Assembly: GCA_013399695.1 (NCBI GenBank)
Contig: VXAU01003166.1
Location: 2,719-66,718 of the forward strand
Source: Formicarius rufipectus
Taxonomy: Eukaryota; Chordata; Aves; Passeriformes; Formicariidae
DNA length: 64,000 nt
Reading direction: 5' to 3'
This document shows, piece by piece, positions 11,022 to 20,904 of the stretch; within the stretch, counting starts at the first letter, position 1; each line of letters starts with the position of its first letter. A model generated the notes under the pieces. The model was given only the letters and a program-made list of their open reading frames with translations, did not search any database and was not told the origin of the DNA. A program made the position numbers and the translations under genes.

Positions 11022-11435
11022 CTAATATTATTTTGAAAATGTTTTGCACGATTAGGCATCAATCTAAGCATTGTGTATCTTGCATACTGGAGCCCATAAA
11101 AGGGGCATTGCTAGGCACTGAGCATGGGATTGCCTGTTTACTGCACAGCTGTGATACTAAGGCTCCTCGGCACCCAAGGCCAGTGCCCCTCCCTTTTCTC
11201 TTTTGAGCTGAAAGGAGCACAGGGGAGGGAATAAATGTCAAAGAGAAAGGTCTAAATATATTGAAAAAGTGTAAACATCTTTGGGTTGGCTGGCTAGCTA
11301 ACAGACATGAGGGGCTCTGTGCTTAAACCCACAGAGGTAAGCTGATATGTAATTCCAACCTGCTTTCTGACTCCACCACCAGTCACATCCCAAGTTGCAT
11401 GACTGGGTATGATACAGAAAGAGTTCACAACTGAC
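10396..11435 (-). other. NHS: NHS intron 6
   Basis: 1040-bp intron between exons 6 and 7, starting with a GTCAGT donor at 11435. It carries the CTAT microsatellite listed separately and no other recognisable element. Confidence 0.9.
10953..11020 (+). repeat. (CTAT)17 tetranucleotide microsatellite
   Basis: 17 uninterrupted CTAT units in NHS intron 6. Imperfect CTAT/CTGT/CTTT units precede them from about 10931. Likely length-polymorphic. Confidence 0.97.
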
Positions 11436-14399
11436 CTTTCAGTGAAGGCTCATCTGTGCTGCCCACCGGCTCGTCTGCTCTGCTGTCATCAGAGGCACTT
11501 TTGGTTGGGATACCTGATGCGATGTCTTTTTCCTGCTTGCAACCCACTTCACCGAGTGCATTAAGTGCTGCCATCTCTGCTTCGTAGCTGATATTCCCAG
11601 GCACATGGTGGCTTACATCGGGTTGGTGCTTAAACTGATAGCTGATGGTTGGTCCCTTGGCTTGAGCTGGGGTTTCACCCAAAGGCCCAGCTTCCAGCCT
11701 CCCTTCGCTGCCTGTGGAGAGCTCTTGCTGAGCCTGCACTTGATGAAGGTCACACACTATTTCTGCACCCTGGATGGGTTTTTTTGCTTCGTCATCACCT
11801 GTGGGGAGCCTTTCTGCTGAGCCTTTCTGAAACCCATCTAGGGAGATGGCACATGTCTGATTCAGAGAGCTTTCTGGTAGGTGTTCAGGGGCCAGATGTG
11901 TTTGGTCCTTTCCAGGTTCTATTTCAACCAGACTCATGCTTGCTGAAGTTACAGCTTCTCCCTCACAGCTATTTTGCCCACCAAAAGAGGAGCTTTTCTC
12001 TAAAGGTGGCTTTCCAGGACCTGGTTCTGCTGGCGAGGTGTCAATGTACAGCATTAGGGCCTCATCTGTAGAGTACTGGCGTGATACTGGTTTCTTAGCT
12101 AGGAGTGGCCTCATTTTGCCTGGAGAAACATCAGTCACTGTCAAGGTGGTCTCCTGTATGCAGAGCAGGTCTGGGGTGCTGCCTTTATGTTTCACTCCTT
12201 CAGGCTTGCTGACTGCCCGGAGATGCACAGACTTGAGAACGGAGGGTGTGATGGCGAGGGCAGAGGGAGGGCTGGGCTGCAGGGCTTCCCCGACTGCGCT
12301 CTGCTTGCTGTGGCTGAAGGTATGCAGCTGGTGCCTGTGAGCGAAGGGCTTGCTCAAGACATTGTGAAGAGCACTTAGGTCGAGGTGAGTAGGAGGTATA
12401 ATTGGAAGTTCAAGGTCTTTGCCCACTGAGGCAGAGCTGTCCTTTGGGAGTGGCTGCTGCAGCGATGACTTCCTCTCTGGTACTTTTGGTTTCCTCTTGC
12501 TCCCCCCTGGAGACAAGGGTCCCGAAAAGAAAGCTGTTGGAAAAGAAGAGGTGGGAGTCTCTGACTGACTGGAGTACCCACTGGAGGGCGATGCTAACCC
12601 TGCCAGTTTCTCAGGAGAGGCCAGCTTAAACTCATTATCAACAGAGGGGAGGGATGGGGTCGTTGCTCGTGACCCAGACTGAGACGTCTGGGATTCGGAG
12701 CTCTCTGGTGACTTGATACACTCTATGACTGTAGTACCCGTAGCAGTGCTTGAATTGGACAAGGACCTGTAAGGATCGCTGGATTTCAAATCGTTCAGAA
12801 GCCAGAGGTCTGCATAGTGAGGTTGTTCAGCACCTTCATCTTTAAAGGAGGGGATATCGGCAGTGTCAAATGGAACATCCTTTAACCCGCCATCACCCTG
12901 GTTTGCCCAGGAAAGCTCCTGCTTGGCTGGCAGGTTGGGGCCTTCCACTCGAGAAGGTGTGTTTGAAAACTCAAGGGGCAGCTTCATCTCCCTCGCAGTG
13001 TGAGAGACGTGCTGTCCACCACCGATCTTTGGTTCTTTCTTGTCAGGAAGGTCGGTGCTGCCCTCTGATTTCCTCAAAGATGAGCTGCGTTTTGGTGGGG
13101 CTGGCTTTGCCTTTGGTTTCTTCAGTGAGATGTTCTGCCGTCCCTGTCTTCTGTGGCTCACACACTCCTGCCAGGTGCAGTCAGCCAGGCTGGAAGTCAC
13201 GCTCCCAGTCTGGCCGCTCTCGGAGCCTGGGGCTGCATAGTTGCAAATATAGCTTTTATTACCCTTGAGACCGCAGTCAAAGTGCATGGAGGTATAGTAT
13301 CCTTCAGTATCCACAGAAAAGTGTGAGCTAGTGTCTGCCTTGTCAGAGGGGCTCTTTTCAAGGAAGCTGTCATAGGTGGCCATGCTGGTGAAGCTGGGGC
13401 ATCCCAGGCTGTCTGCCTTTGGGCGCTCAGGGCTGAAGTCCTGGCGACAGGAGGCGTCATGGTGATGGTGCAGGTAGTTCCATTCACTGTCACTCGTGTT
13501 GCTGTTGTTGGGGTCATCCAGTAAATCTGCCACAGTGGAGGTGAAGGAGCTTGCCCTGTGGCCCCTGACTTTGTCTGCATGTTCACCGAACTGCTCTGTG
13601 ATGAAGACACTGGAGTCCTCGTTGGCATTGGGAGCGGTGTTGAGTGAGAGCTCAGAGTCACAGTGCGAAGAGCCTGTCAGTGGAGGAGAGGCAGCTGGAG
13701 GAATGGTTTCAGATGTCTGGGAGGGACACGTGGAGCTGCTCCCACTCCAGTTGCCACTGGAGGACTGGTGGTCATCTTTCTGGTCCATATGGCTGCTGAG
13801 CAGGACTCCTGCTGTGGAGATGGAGTGAATTGGGCTCCCGAAGGTGTCTGAGTTGGATGAAATCTCACAGCTGCCTGAATCGACCGTCCTTGACAGCCGC
13901 GATCTCCCCCTCTCACCCATGCTGTGTTCAGGGCTGTGCAGGTGCTGAGGACAAGTTAAACCAATGGGCTGGCACTCCTGTGAACCCTGCTTGATCAAGA
14001 CCTCCTTCCCCTTTTTTGGGATCCTCTCCTGACCGGCTAGGAAGTGCTCTGCTTCGTACCCCGTGCTCTTGGTAGTGGCATCCTGATGGCCCTCACTGGC
14101 CCGGGCTCCCTCGCGAGGAAGGCTCCGCGAGCGGATGCGGTTGCTTACAGCAGCAGCAAAGACAGCATCGCCATTGTCAGCCAGCACCAAGATGTTGCCA
14201 GCGGAGTGGGAGAGGGAGGCAACAACGCTCTGCCCCCTCTGGGCACGGATCCGTCGCCGGGAGGGAGCAGCTATCAGGATTTCTTCCGTCTGGCACTCCG
14301 AGTCCCGGGTCCCCGACCTCCTGTTGCTGGAGCCAGAGAAGTCCGGGTTTGTGTGCACAATCACATTGCGCTCTCTCGCCACTGGCGACTCGTCTGAAT
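11436..14399 (-). CDS. NHS: NHS giant exon 6 (central region)
   Basis: 2964-nt exon encoding about 988 residues with no interruption. It starts after a GTATGTCCTAG acceptor (AG at 14401-14400) with DSDESPVARERN and ends SLK-G at donor AAAG|GTCAGT. Conserved blocks in order: RRSGTRDSECQTEEIL and APSRRRIRAQRGQ near residue 34 (the NHS-family signature, with a basic nuclear-localisation-like run); GSPIHSISTAGVLLSSHMDQ; SSSTCPSQTSETIPPAASPP; SFTSTVADLLDDPNNSNTSD; WNYLHHHHD; a proline/lysine block KPKAKPAPPKRSSSLRKS; YRSLSNSSTATGTTVIECIK; SPSSGYSSQSETPTSSFPTA then GPLSPGGSKRKPKVPERKSS; and PPTHLDLSALHNVL. The region is Ser/Pro-rich and probably disordered. In mammals NHS acts at cell edges and junctions on actin through its N-terminal WAVE-homology domain, which is not in this exon. 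The last 200 residues are the least conserved. Truncations in the human orthologue cause Nance-Horan syndrome. Confidence 0.98.
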
Positions 14400-15637
14400 C
14401 TAGGACATACGGAAATCTGGGTGAGTGGGAGAGAGCTCCACATTTCCTGGCATGAGACAACCCGCGGAGCAACCCAAGAAGCATTATCTGCTGTATTCTT
14501 TGTTTTTTAATCTTGCTGAGCATTGGACCAAATTTAGGTTTGCTATAAAGCAGACCTCTTGCCAAGTGAGGTAGGGAAATTCTCCTAGCCCTGCAACGTG
14601 ATCTCAGTTCTCCTATTTCTGCAATGTGATCTCCTGTGGAGCTGAGCTTGCTGTGATACATATTAAGATAAATACTAGGTTTTCAGTTTTTGTCACTCAA
14701 TTTCAACTAGTTAAAGACAGTTTTCAGGAGTGGCTCCTGGACAAAACACCCCATAAGCTTCTAAAAATAATTCTATTTTGACTATCGATCTGTTCAAAAT
14801 TTCTGTTATATGCTTCTTTACTACCAAGAATATTTGCAAGGCAACAGGATCTTTCTCTCATAGGTTCTCTGGTTGCTTATTCCCTATGATAAACACATCC
14901 CTTCTACTTCCAATGAAATTTCATGGCAACATACCGAGATACCAGAGCCATCTGCAGATGCAAATGAACATTAAGAAGTGACAATCCTGTTAGTTTCATT
15001 TTGGGTTAATAAGAATTTTACACTGAATTTTCCCTCAACAAAGTTGCTCTTAATTTACCTGTGACAAAAAAGTAAGTCAATAGATTTCAGGCAAATATTC
15101 TCAGTAATAAAGAATGAATTGAGGAGTGTGGTAAATAAAACGAAGGTTTAGCAAAACTCCTGTAGGGTACCAGCAGCTGTTTCTAAGTCAGATATCCAGC
15201 TGCTCATCTGAGTTATCCAGCTGTTGTGATAGCACATCATCACTTTGCTGAGCAACATCTGTCAGTTCTTTACCTTAAGCTCCCCTCACAAGAAAAAACT
15301 TTCACTTAATCTAGTTACTTTTTATGCACATAACTATGGGTTCATAACAGAAATAAAATGAAAAAAAAAAAAAAGAACTGATTAACATTTACACAATAAG
15401 AGCTGAACACGTACATCTATATTACTCAGTAAGGCCTCCAGTCCTTCAAGGCCATATGGAGTAATATAGCTTTGCTTACTGTAGTAACTGAAAAAAACAA
15501 AACATGTCATTCCCAAACTCCAGAAGCATTTACACTTTCAAGGTTTTGTTTCTTTGGAAGGCTAGCTACCAGCTCATATCCCTGCAATTTAAGTTGGTTA
15601 GAAAGCTATCTACGGAAGATTTGTATTTATACTACAC
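14400..15637 (-). other. NHS: NHS intron 5
   Basis: 1238-bp intron, donor ATAG|GTGTAG at 15637 and acceptor TCCTAG at 14400. The frame of exon 6 stays open for 87 codons beyond the acceptor, back to an ATG at 14661-14659 (see findings). A 14-base A run lies near 15361. Confidence 0.92.
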
Positions 15638-15769
15638 CTATTTCTTGTTGCACTCTTCTGGGGATGCCAGAGATGGTTTTCCTCCTCCTCAACTTTCGTC
15701 TCCGCTGTAGTACAGATTGTGAATGAACAAGAGAGCAGCGTATACTAGCCTCTCTGTCAAAACCAACTC
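15638..15769 (-). CDS. NHS: NHS exon 5
   Basis: 132-nt exon, acceptor GGGTTGCAG (AG at 15771-15770), donor AATAG|GTGTAG. Read in frame with exon 4 it encodes GVGFDREASIRCSLVHSQS, VLQRRRKLRRRKTIS and GIPRRVQQEI, then hands one base to exon 6 to give Asp-Ser-Asp-Glu. The arginine/lysine cluster RRRKLRRRK is a probable nuclear-localisation signal. KTISGIPRRVQ is highly conserved in NHS, and a related motif occurs in NHSL1. A cryptic acceptor (CTACAG at 15705-15706) lies inside the exon but would break the phase with exon 4. Both ends are phase 1, so skipping the exon would keep the frame. Confidence 0.97.
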
Positions 15770-18700
15770 CTGCAACCCATAAATAGGTCTCATTAGCCTT
15801 TAGAAATAGTAAACAAAATTTCATGGCTGGAACACAGTGGAGGTATGTGAGCTTGGATTAAGCCTGTGAATAAACATAAGGGAGCCCTTATGTAGCTCTT
15901 ACGTAAATTATGTCACAGTATATCACAGTTTTACATCTAATTCCAGCTCCCCCTCAGCAGCCTGGTCTGCCAAAAATAACAGAAGGCATGAAAAGAAAAA
16001 GAAAAGGAAAAGAAAAGAAAATCAGGAAGGCAAATAGAGTTGAGAGCTCTTGGTAACAGGTCATCTTTCTTATAGCTATTTATCCATCTGTCATAGGGAC
16101 AATGACAGTAACTTGTCTGCAAAGCATTATCTATTCAGCTATAGCCTGACTTATTTTAAGCAACTAAGCATAAGACATTTTGAAGACATTTTAAGGTTAT
16201 ATGCCATATTGCAGTAATTGGGAGCTTCTTAGGAGACCAATATGCCAAGGGGGCTAACATTTCAAAAAGGAAGGAGACAGTTAAAATGGGGCCAAGTCAC
16301 CGTGCAAGTTTAGAGAGCATTTTCTGTGATAACGACACAAGGTCAAGAGTGACATTAACAAGGATCTGCTATTTATTTACATTAGTAAGTGGCCTGATTT
16401 TCACATGTGCCCAGGACATGGTGGGAGTCCACATAGGGAATCAGGTAAAGCAATAAAGAACCTTAGTTTAGATTTAGAAGCTTAAGTTCATGACTACATT
16501 TGTTTATGACCACCTAAATCATCCAGAACAGGTGAGAATTCGTTGTTTTCTTTATGTTTCCATGGCATTAGTGCAGGGAAGTGTCTTTCACTTTGTTTTT
16601 TACACTGAATTGTCAAAGTTAAAAGGAGGTCAATCAGAAGACCAGTGCCAATCTTTGCTGGCTTTTTGCACAACAGTACACTCATGCTCTCTAAAGTTGA
16701 CATGGGACAGGTTGGAAAAAATGTGCCAGGTCCATAAAAACACTAACATAAGGATTGCTGGTACAGTGGTTTGTAATCTTAAGAAAAACAAACAAACTAA
16801 ACCAAACAAAAGGAAAAAAAATCCTGATAAGAAGCTCTATTTTAATAGCGTATAATTATAGAAAACATAATTATACACAGACATACACATACATATTACA
16901 TTACATAACAATGTAAAACATTAAAAAGTAACTTTCTTGTAAAAGTTCTTCTTGAAATCTACTAGAGTGAAATAGAGGCTTCAGACAGATGTCCTGTAAC
17001 CACCAGTGCCCCTGGAATAAGCAGAGGAAGAACTTTCTTTAATATGGAACAAAAGTGCTGTAAAGTCCAAGAACAATCATTTTCAAAAAAGTGAACATTT
17101 CTCAGGGTTGGGAGAAGTTTAAAAAAACAAAAACAGAACTGAAAGCAAACTCTTTGAAACAAAAAAATCCATCAGCATCATTGCTGGTTTTTCAGCAACT
17201 GTGAGTTAGCCGAACATGCTCTGTGCGCCAGATGCACGGGGGTAATCTCCGAGAGGAAAGTGGAAGAGGATGTATCTTCCCCGTGACGCATACAAATTAT
17301 TCCCATTAGTGCTAATGAGAATGATACACATAAACATCCAGAAGATTACATACCATTCTTGATCTGTAAAACTGATCAGTGGAAATTTGGTTCCAATGTA
17401 TGGCAGGTGGAGTCTAGGCAAAAATGACTATTACTGGAAAAGTTAACACTGGTCCCAGATCTAACTCTCCTCTGACTGCATTAGGTGACATTAGCCTTGT
17501 TAGAAAGTCTATACCCATTAGGGTCCTCTATTTAATATAGAAAGAGCATCATTTTAGCACAAGCTTTACCTCATGGAAATACACTACATTATCTGTGACT
17601 TTCTGTGGGGATTTCCAGCGGCAGTGCCCAACCTGCAACCTTGACCAGCTGGCTCCCAACCCAGCATGGTCTATGCAGGCAGTACTGACAGCTGTCTGTC
17701 TGTCCTCTCATGGGGCTCTGACTGTCCAGAAGCACCATCCTGGTAACAAGGGCACCTGGTCCTCACTGCCACCTCCTTGGGCAGGCAGAGCTGGTGGCAC
17801 TATGGTGTCAGCTTGGCTGCCAGGGTGGAGAGGAACCAGGACTGTGTTGCTGTCACCGTGAGGATTCATGCAGCTGACAGTGGAGCAGATGGGGATTTGT
17901 CACTGTGATGCTGTAAAAAAGATGTGCTGCAAGTCCAAAAGCCCAGAGCCCCTTAGTTGGGGGCTGTAGCTGGACTGTGGGCATACAGCCCTCCCCAGCA
18001 CCATGGTGAATCCTACAGCCTGTCTTGTAGGAATGTTGGCACACTGCTGATAGACATGGGAAAGAACAATGGGATGTGAGGGACTGTGACCCTACCCCAA
18101 CCTCCCAGTTACTGGGAAATTAGAATTAAATACAGATATTTTCTCTGGGGAATGATGGTTAACTGAAAGCTCCCTGCTTTTTTCCTGTTTGTTCATATTG
18201 AAATCTGTAATTGTTGAAGTCAGCCCATTTTATGCTCTTCCATTAATCAAAACTTGGTACTTGGAAATATTATTAAGGAAAACTCAGATCAACCTTATGT
18301 TTACCATAGCCCTCTGGAAGGAGAGAAAGAGAAAAAGAGAAAGACAGCCTGATTTTTGATTCTGGAAATAAGTCATCTATCACATTTAATAAGTGATATA
18401 CCTACTGCTTCTATAAACAAGTTATTCTTCAAGTAAATCTACTCAAATGTATCCAAATGTTATAGAAATAAAAGAAAATGCCATTACTATACCTTCAGCA
18501 TAGCTGCATGTAAAGAGATCTCAGAGCGATGGTTTGCATGCTACACATTCATGCCTCTCATGTTTAAAGCACTGCAAATAGTAGCCTACATTCTCTAGTT
18601 TCTCTTCTCCTGCTACACATGATAATCATATGATTAATTTTGGTGGCGTTCTGCATTATTTCAGTCAGCTACATTCAAAAAGTTATTTGAGGTCTTTGTA

Positions 18701-19011
18701 AATACAGACTGTAGGTTATATACACAACAAAAGTACATTGTTTATACAGAGAACCTAGGGTTATGTTACACTATATAACATGACTGTGAAAATACGGGCC
18801 AAATTAATCCTAGATGTGGCTCCAAGCGACTCCAGCAGTCACACATAAAGGATGAATTTAGCCCACTGTCTTCCAGAAGCTAAATCCTCAAGCTAGGGTC
18901 TTTGCCCCCAGACTGCACAATCCCATGACTTCAAATAAATTAAACAAAGTAAGTACTTGACCTTCCTTGAACCATGCAGTAAATACAAAAAGAAATAGAA
19001 GAGATTTGTAC
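15770..19011 (-). other. NHS: NHS intron 4
   Basis: 3242-bp intron between exons 4 and 5. No repeat family or extra exon is recognised. Purine-rich tracts occur near 15990-16020 and 18318-18350 (plus strand). The remaining open frames, up to 121 codons, show no domain and look like chance. Confidence 0.9.
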
Positions 19012-19204
19012 CAGTGACATTGATGGGGATAATGCAAGAAGAAATCACTTGGGCATCTTGTTTCATTTTCTCCTCTGGAGTTGGGAGAGGTAGTGCTTTA
19101 CTCCAATTGGTTTGTTTATCCAGTGTAGAAGGGATATTATGTATTGGATTTTTCGGCCTCTGCCCTAACATGACATCTGTATCTTCGTCCTCTGGTGGAT
19201 GGGA
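19012..19204 (-). CDS. NHS: NHS exon 4 (most 5' exon seen here)
   Basis: 193-nt exon, acceptor ATTCATTTGCAG (AG at 19206-19205), donor CACTG|GTACAA at 19011. It encodes SHPPEDEDTDVMLGQRPKNP, IHNIPSTLDKQTNWSKALPL and PTPEEKMKQDAQVISSCIIP-INVT. This matches the human NHS block that directly follows the region encoded by exon 3, almost residue for residue. It starts in phase 0 and ends in phase 1. It contains the first Met of the in-window protein (ATG at 19171-19169, codon 12 of the exon, G at position -3). A transcript starting at an internal promoter could initiate there and give a 1335-residue product. Its own upstream partner exon is not certain: exons 2-3 were not found, and a candidate first exon lies at 20594. 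Confidence 0.97.
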
Positions 19205-20593
19205 CTGCAAATGAATACATTCAAAATCAGTGTCTCCCACTCAGGCACATGAGGCTAATTTTGAAACAAAGCAGACACACAGATCAGAAATCAATTACAG
19301 GGATGCAGGAAGGAATTGTTCTAGCTAAGTCACATCCAATGGAAACTTAACGTCCTGCTAATAGGAGAAAAATACCTCGGCATACTGGAACTCTGCATAT
19401 TTACAGTGACATTTACAGGTCGTCTCCTCTGTCCAAAGGGGCACATACTGCATTCCCATGTAGCTGTTGCAAGTGTGCTCTCAGTTACCATCAGTGTTAA
19501 ACACATGGACCCTTTATTTGCACCTTTATTTGAACACCTGAATCCAGTGATAACTAGCGAGTACTGGCCCCATATAACCATTCATTCAAGCATGAGAAGG
19601 CCCAGAGTTTTAAAGAAGAAACACCCCCCTGCCCCGTACTTCAGAAAATCTTTTGTATTTCATTTCTGCAAACTCAGACCATGAGCACATCATGGTACAC
19701 CACCCAACAGCGATGCGGTTGGGAAGTGGCAGGTGTTAACAGTGCTGGAGCTGGGGGACAGTGACCAAAGAGAAAAGCAGCCACCACCAGAAGAAATTCA
19801 AAGGGTTGTTTGGAAACCATGCATAGTTTTACAGCATACTACAAGAAGCACTAGATGCTGAAGATAGAGAAAAGTAAACTGCATGGAATAAACACATATG
19901 GTTTGTTTCCTTCTGGAAGAAATAACAAATCTCCCAAAAACACTCTGTCTTGCAAAGCTACTATAATTTAATCTAGTAAAAGAGAACTAAATTAAGGGAA
20001 TTTTCATGTGGTGCTGGCTACTAACTCAGGCTTGAGTGTCTCTTTGTTTGCAAAAAAGAAAAGTTTCTGTTTTGTTTGGAAGGGACAGAGGGTAGAAACA
20101 CTTACCTTTACCTTTTTATGCCTAATTTCCCTCCCTTTTCCCATTAATATATTCTTCTATAAGCTGTGACAACTGTTCATCCAGCTCAGGGCATCTGTCT
20201 GCCTCTCGTTTTTTAAAATGAAGTGCAATCCCTTTCAGGCTGGCTTTCTCTTTGGTCCTGAATTCTCAGCTGCTTAACTACCAGCCTTCCCCCTCATGCC
20301 TGCTGTTTACATTTCATTTCCCAGTTTTAGTTTCGGGAGCTAACACGGCGAAGATAAAATTGTTGCTCTGCATCTCCTTGGCAGGGTGTTGAAACAAGCA
20401 GGCGTTGAACACCACAGGATCATGCCCCGTCTGCCATTGTACTTCTGCCATTCCTCCGCCCAAGCTCCTCACAAATCCCAGGGGGAATTAATCGTCTCAG
20501 GCTTGACAAACAGCATTTTTGCCCCGTCCCCAAAAGCATTAAAGATCTTAACTCAGCAGCTACTACTTAAACTGGTGGAGGGCACTTACTTAC
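19205..20593 (-). other. NHS: Sequence between exon 4 and the candidate first exon
   Basis: Intronic for any NHS transcript starting upstream. It begins (reading the minus strand) with the GTAAGTAAG donor at 20593. No repeat family is recognised. The plus-strand open frame around 20386-20757 runs across the candidate first exon in antisense and has no domain, so I do not call it. Confidence 0.7.
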
Positions 20594-20740
20594 CTTGTCA
20601 GTGTCACCTCCTGCAGCACCCCCAGACCCAAGACAACGCACGCTTCCACTTCTCCCGCCCGCAGAAAACCCCCTTTTCCCACGTAGGATTTCAGTCAAAC
20701 ATTGCAGCCTTCTTTCTGCCTGCAGCTTTTGTGCAGATTC
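20594..20740 (-). other. Candidate alternative non-coding first exon of NHS
   Basis: On the minus strand this block ends with GACACTGACAAG|GTAAGTAAG, a near-ideal splice donor (GT at 20593-20592). It is rich in CpG (about eight in 150 bases) in a CpG-poor surrounding, and lies just downstream of a TATA-like box at 20761-20767. I see no convincing polypyrimidine/AG acceptor at its 5' end, which favours a first exon. The only ATG (20702-20700) opens a frame that stops after three codons, so the exon would be untranslated, and translation could start at Met codon 12 of exon 4. Mammalian NHS is known to use several first exons. Assignment to NHS is an inference from strand, position and the donor; the transcription start is only estimated. 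Confidence 0.45.
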
Positions 20741-20760
20741 CCGGCAGACGTGAATAGCTC

Positions 20761-20767
20761 ATATAAA
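20761..20767 (-). promoter_or_regulatory. TATA-like box of the candidate internal promoter
   Basis: Minus strand reads AAGTTTATATGAG, giving a TATA-like heptamer about 30 bases upstream of the estimated start of the candidate exon at 20594-20740. CpG-rich sequence follows. The match to consensus is moderate. Confidence 0.3.
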
Positions 20768-20830
20768 CTTCAAGCACAAAAGACTTTGTTTCCTAGGTAA
20801 CTCCCCCACCACCCCGCGCCCAAAGTTTGA

Positions 20831-20904
20831 TGCATGCATGCAAAAAACCCACCCCTGCATACACGCACAGACATGTGGACACACGGACACACACACACAC
20901 ACAG
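20831..20904. repeat. TGCA and CA alternating purine-pyrimidine tracts
   Basis: (TGCA)3 at 20831-20842 and a CA dinucleotide run at about 20887-20903, both with the alternating pattern that can adopt Z-DNA. They lie 65-145 bases upstream of the TATA-like box of the candidate minus-strand promoter. Confidence 0.8.

Noticed and set aside
14355..14417. Exon 6 start at an upstream CCCACTCACCCAG acceptor
   Set aside because: It has a good polypyrimidine tract but would insert extra residues before Asp-Ser-Asp-Glu. The TCCTAG acceptor at 14400-14401 gives the conserved junction and the right phase.
11605..14455. Many plus-strand and alternate-frame open frames of 60-154 codons within NHS exon 6
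   Set aside because: They are antisense or frame-shifted shadows of a long, GC-rich coding exon whose own frame matches a known protein throughout.
15638..15704. Shorter exon 5 using the CTACAG acceptor at 15705-15706
   Set aside because: It would start in phase 0 and cannot join exon 4, which ends in phase 1. The acceptor at 15770-15771 restores the known protein exactly.
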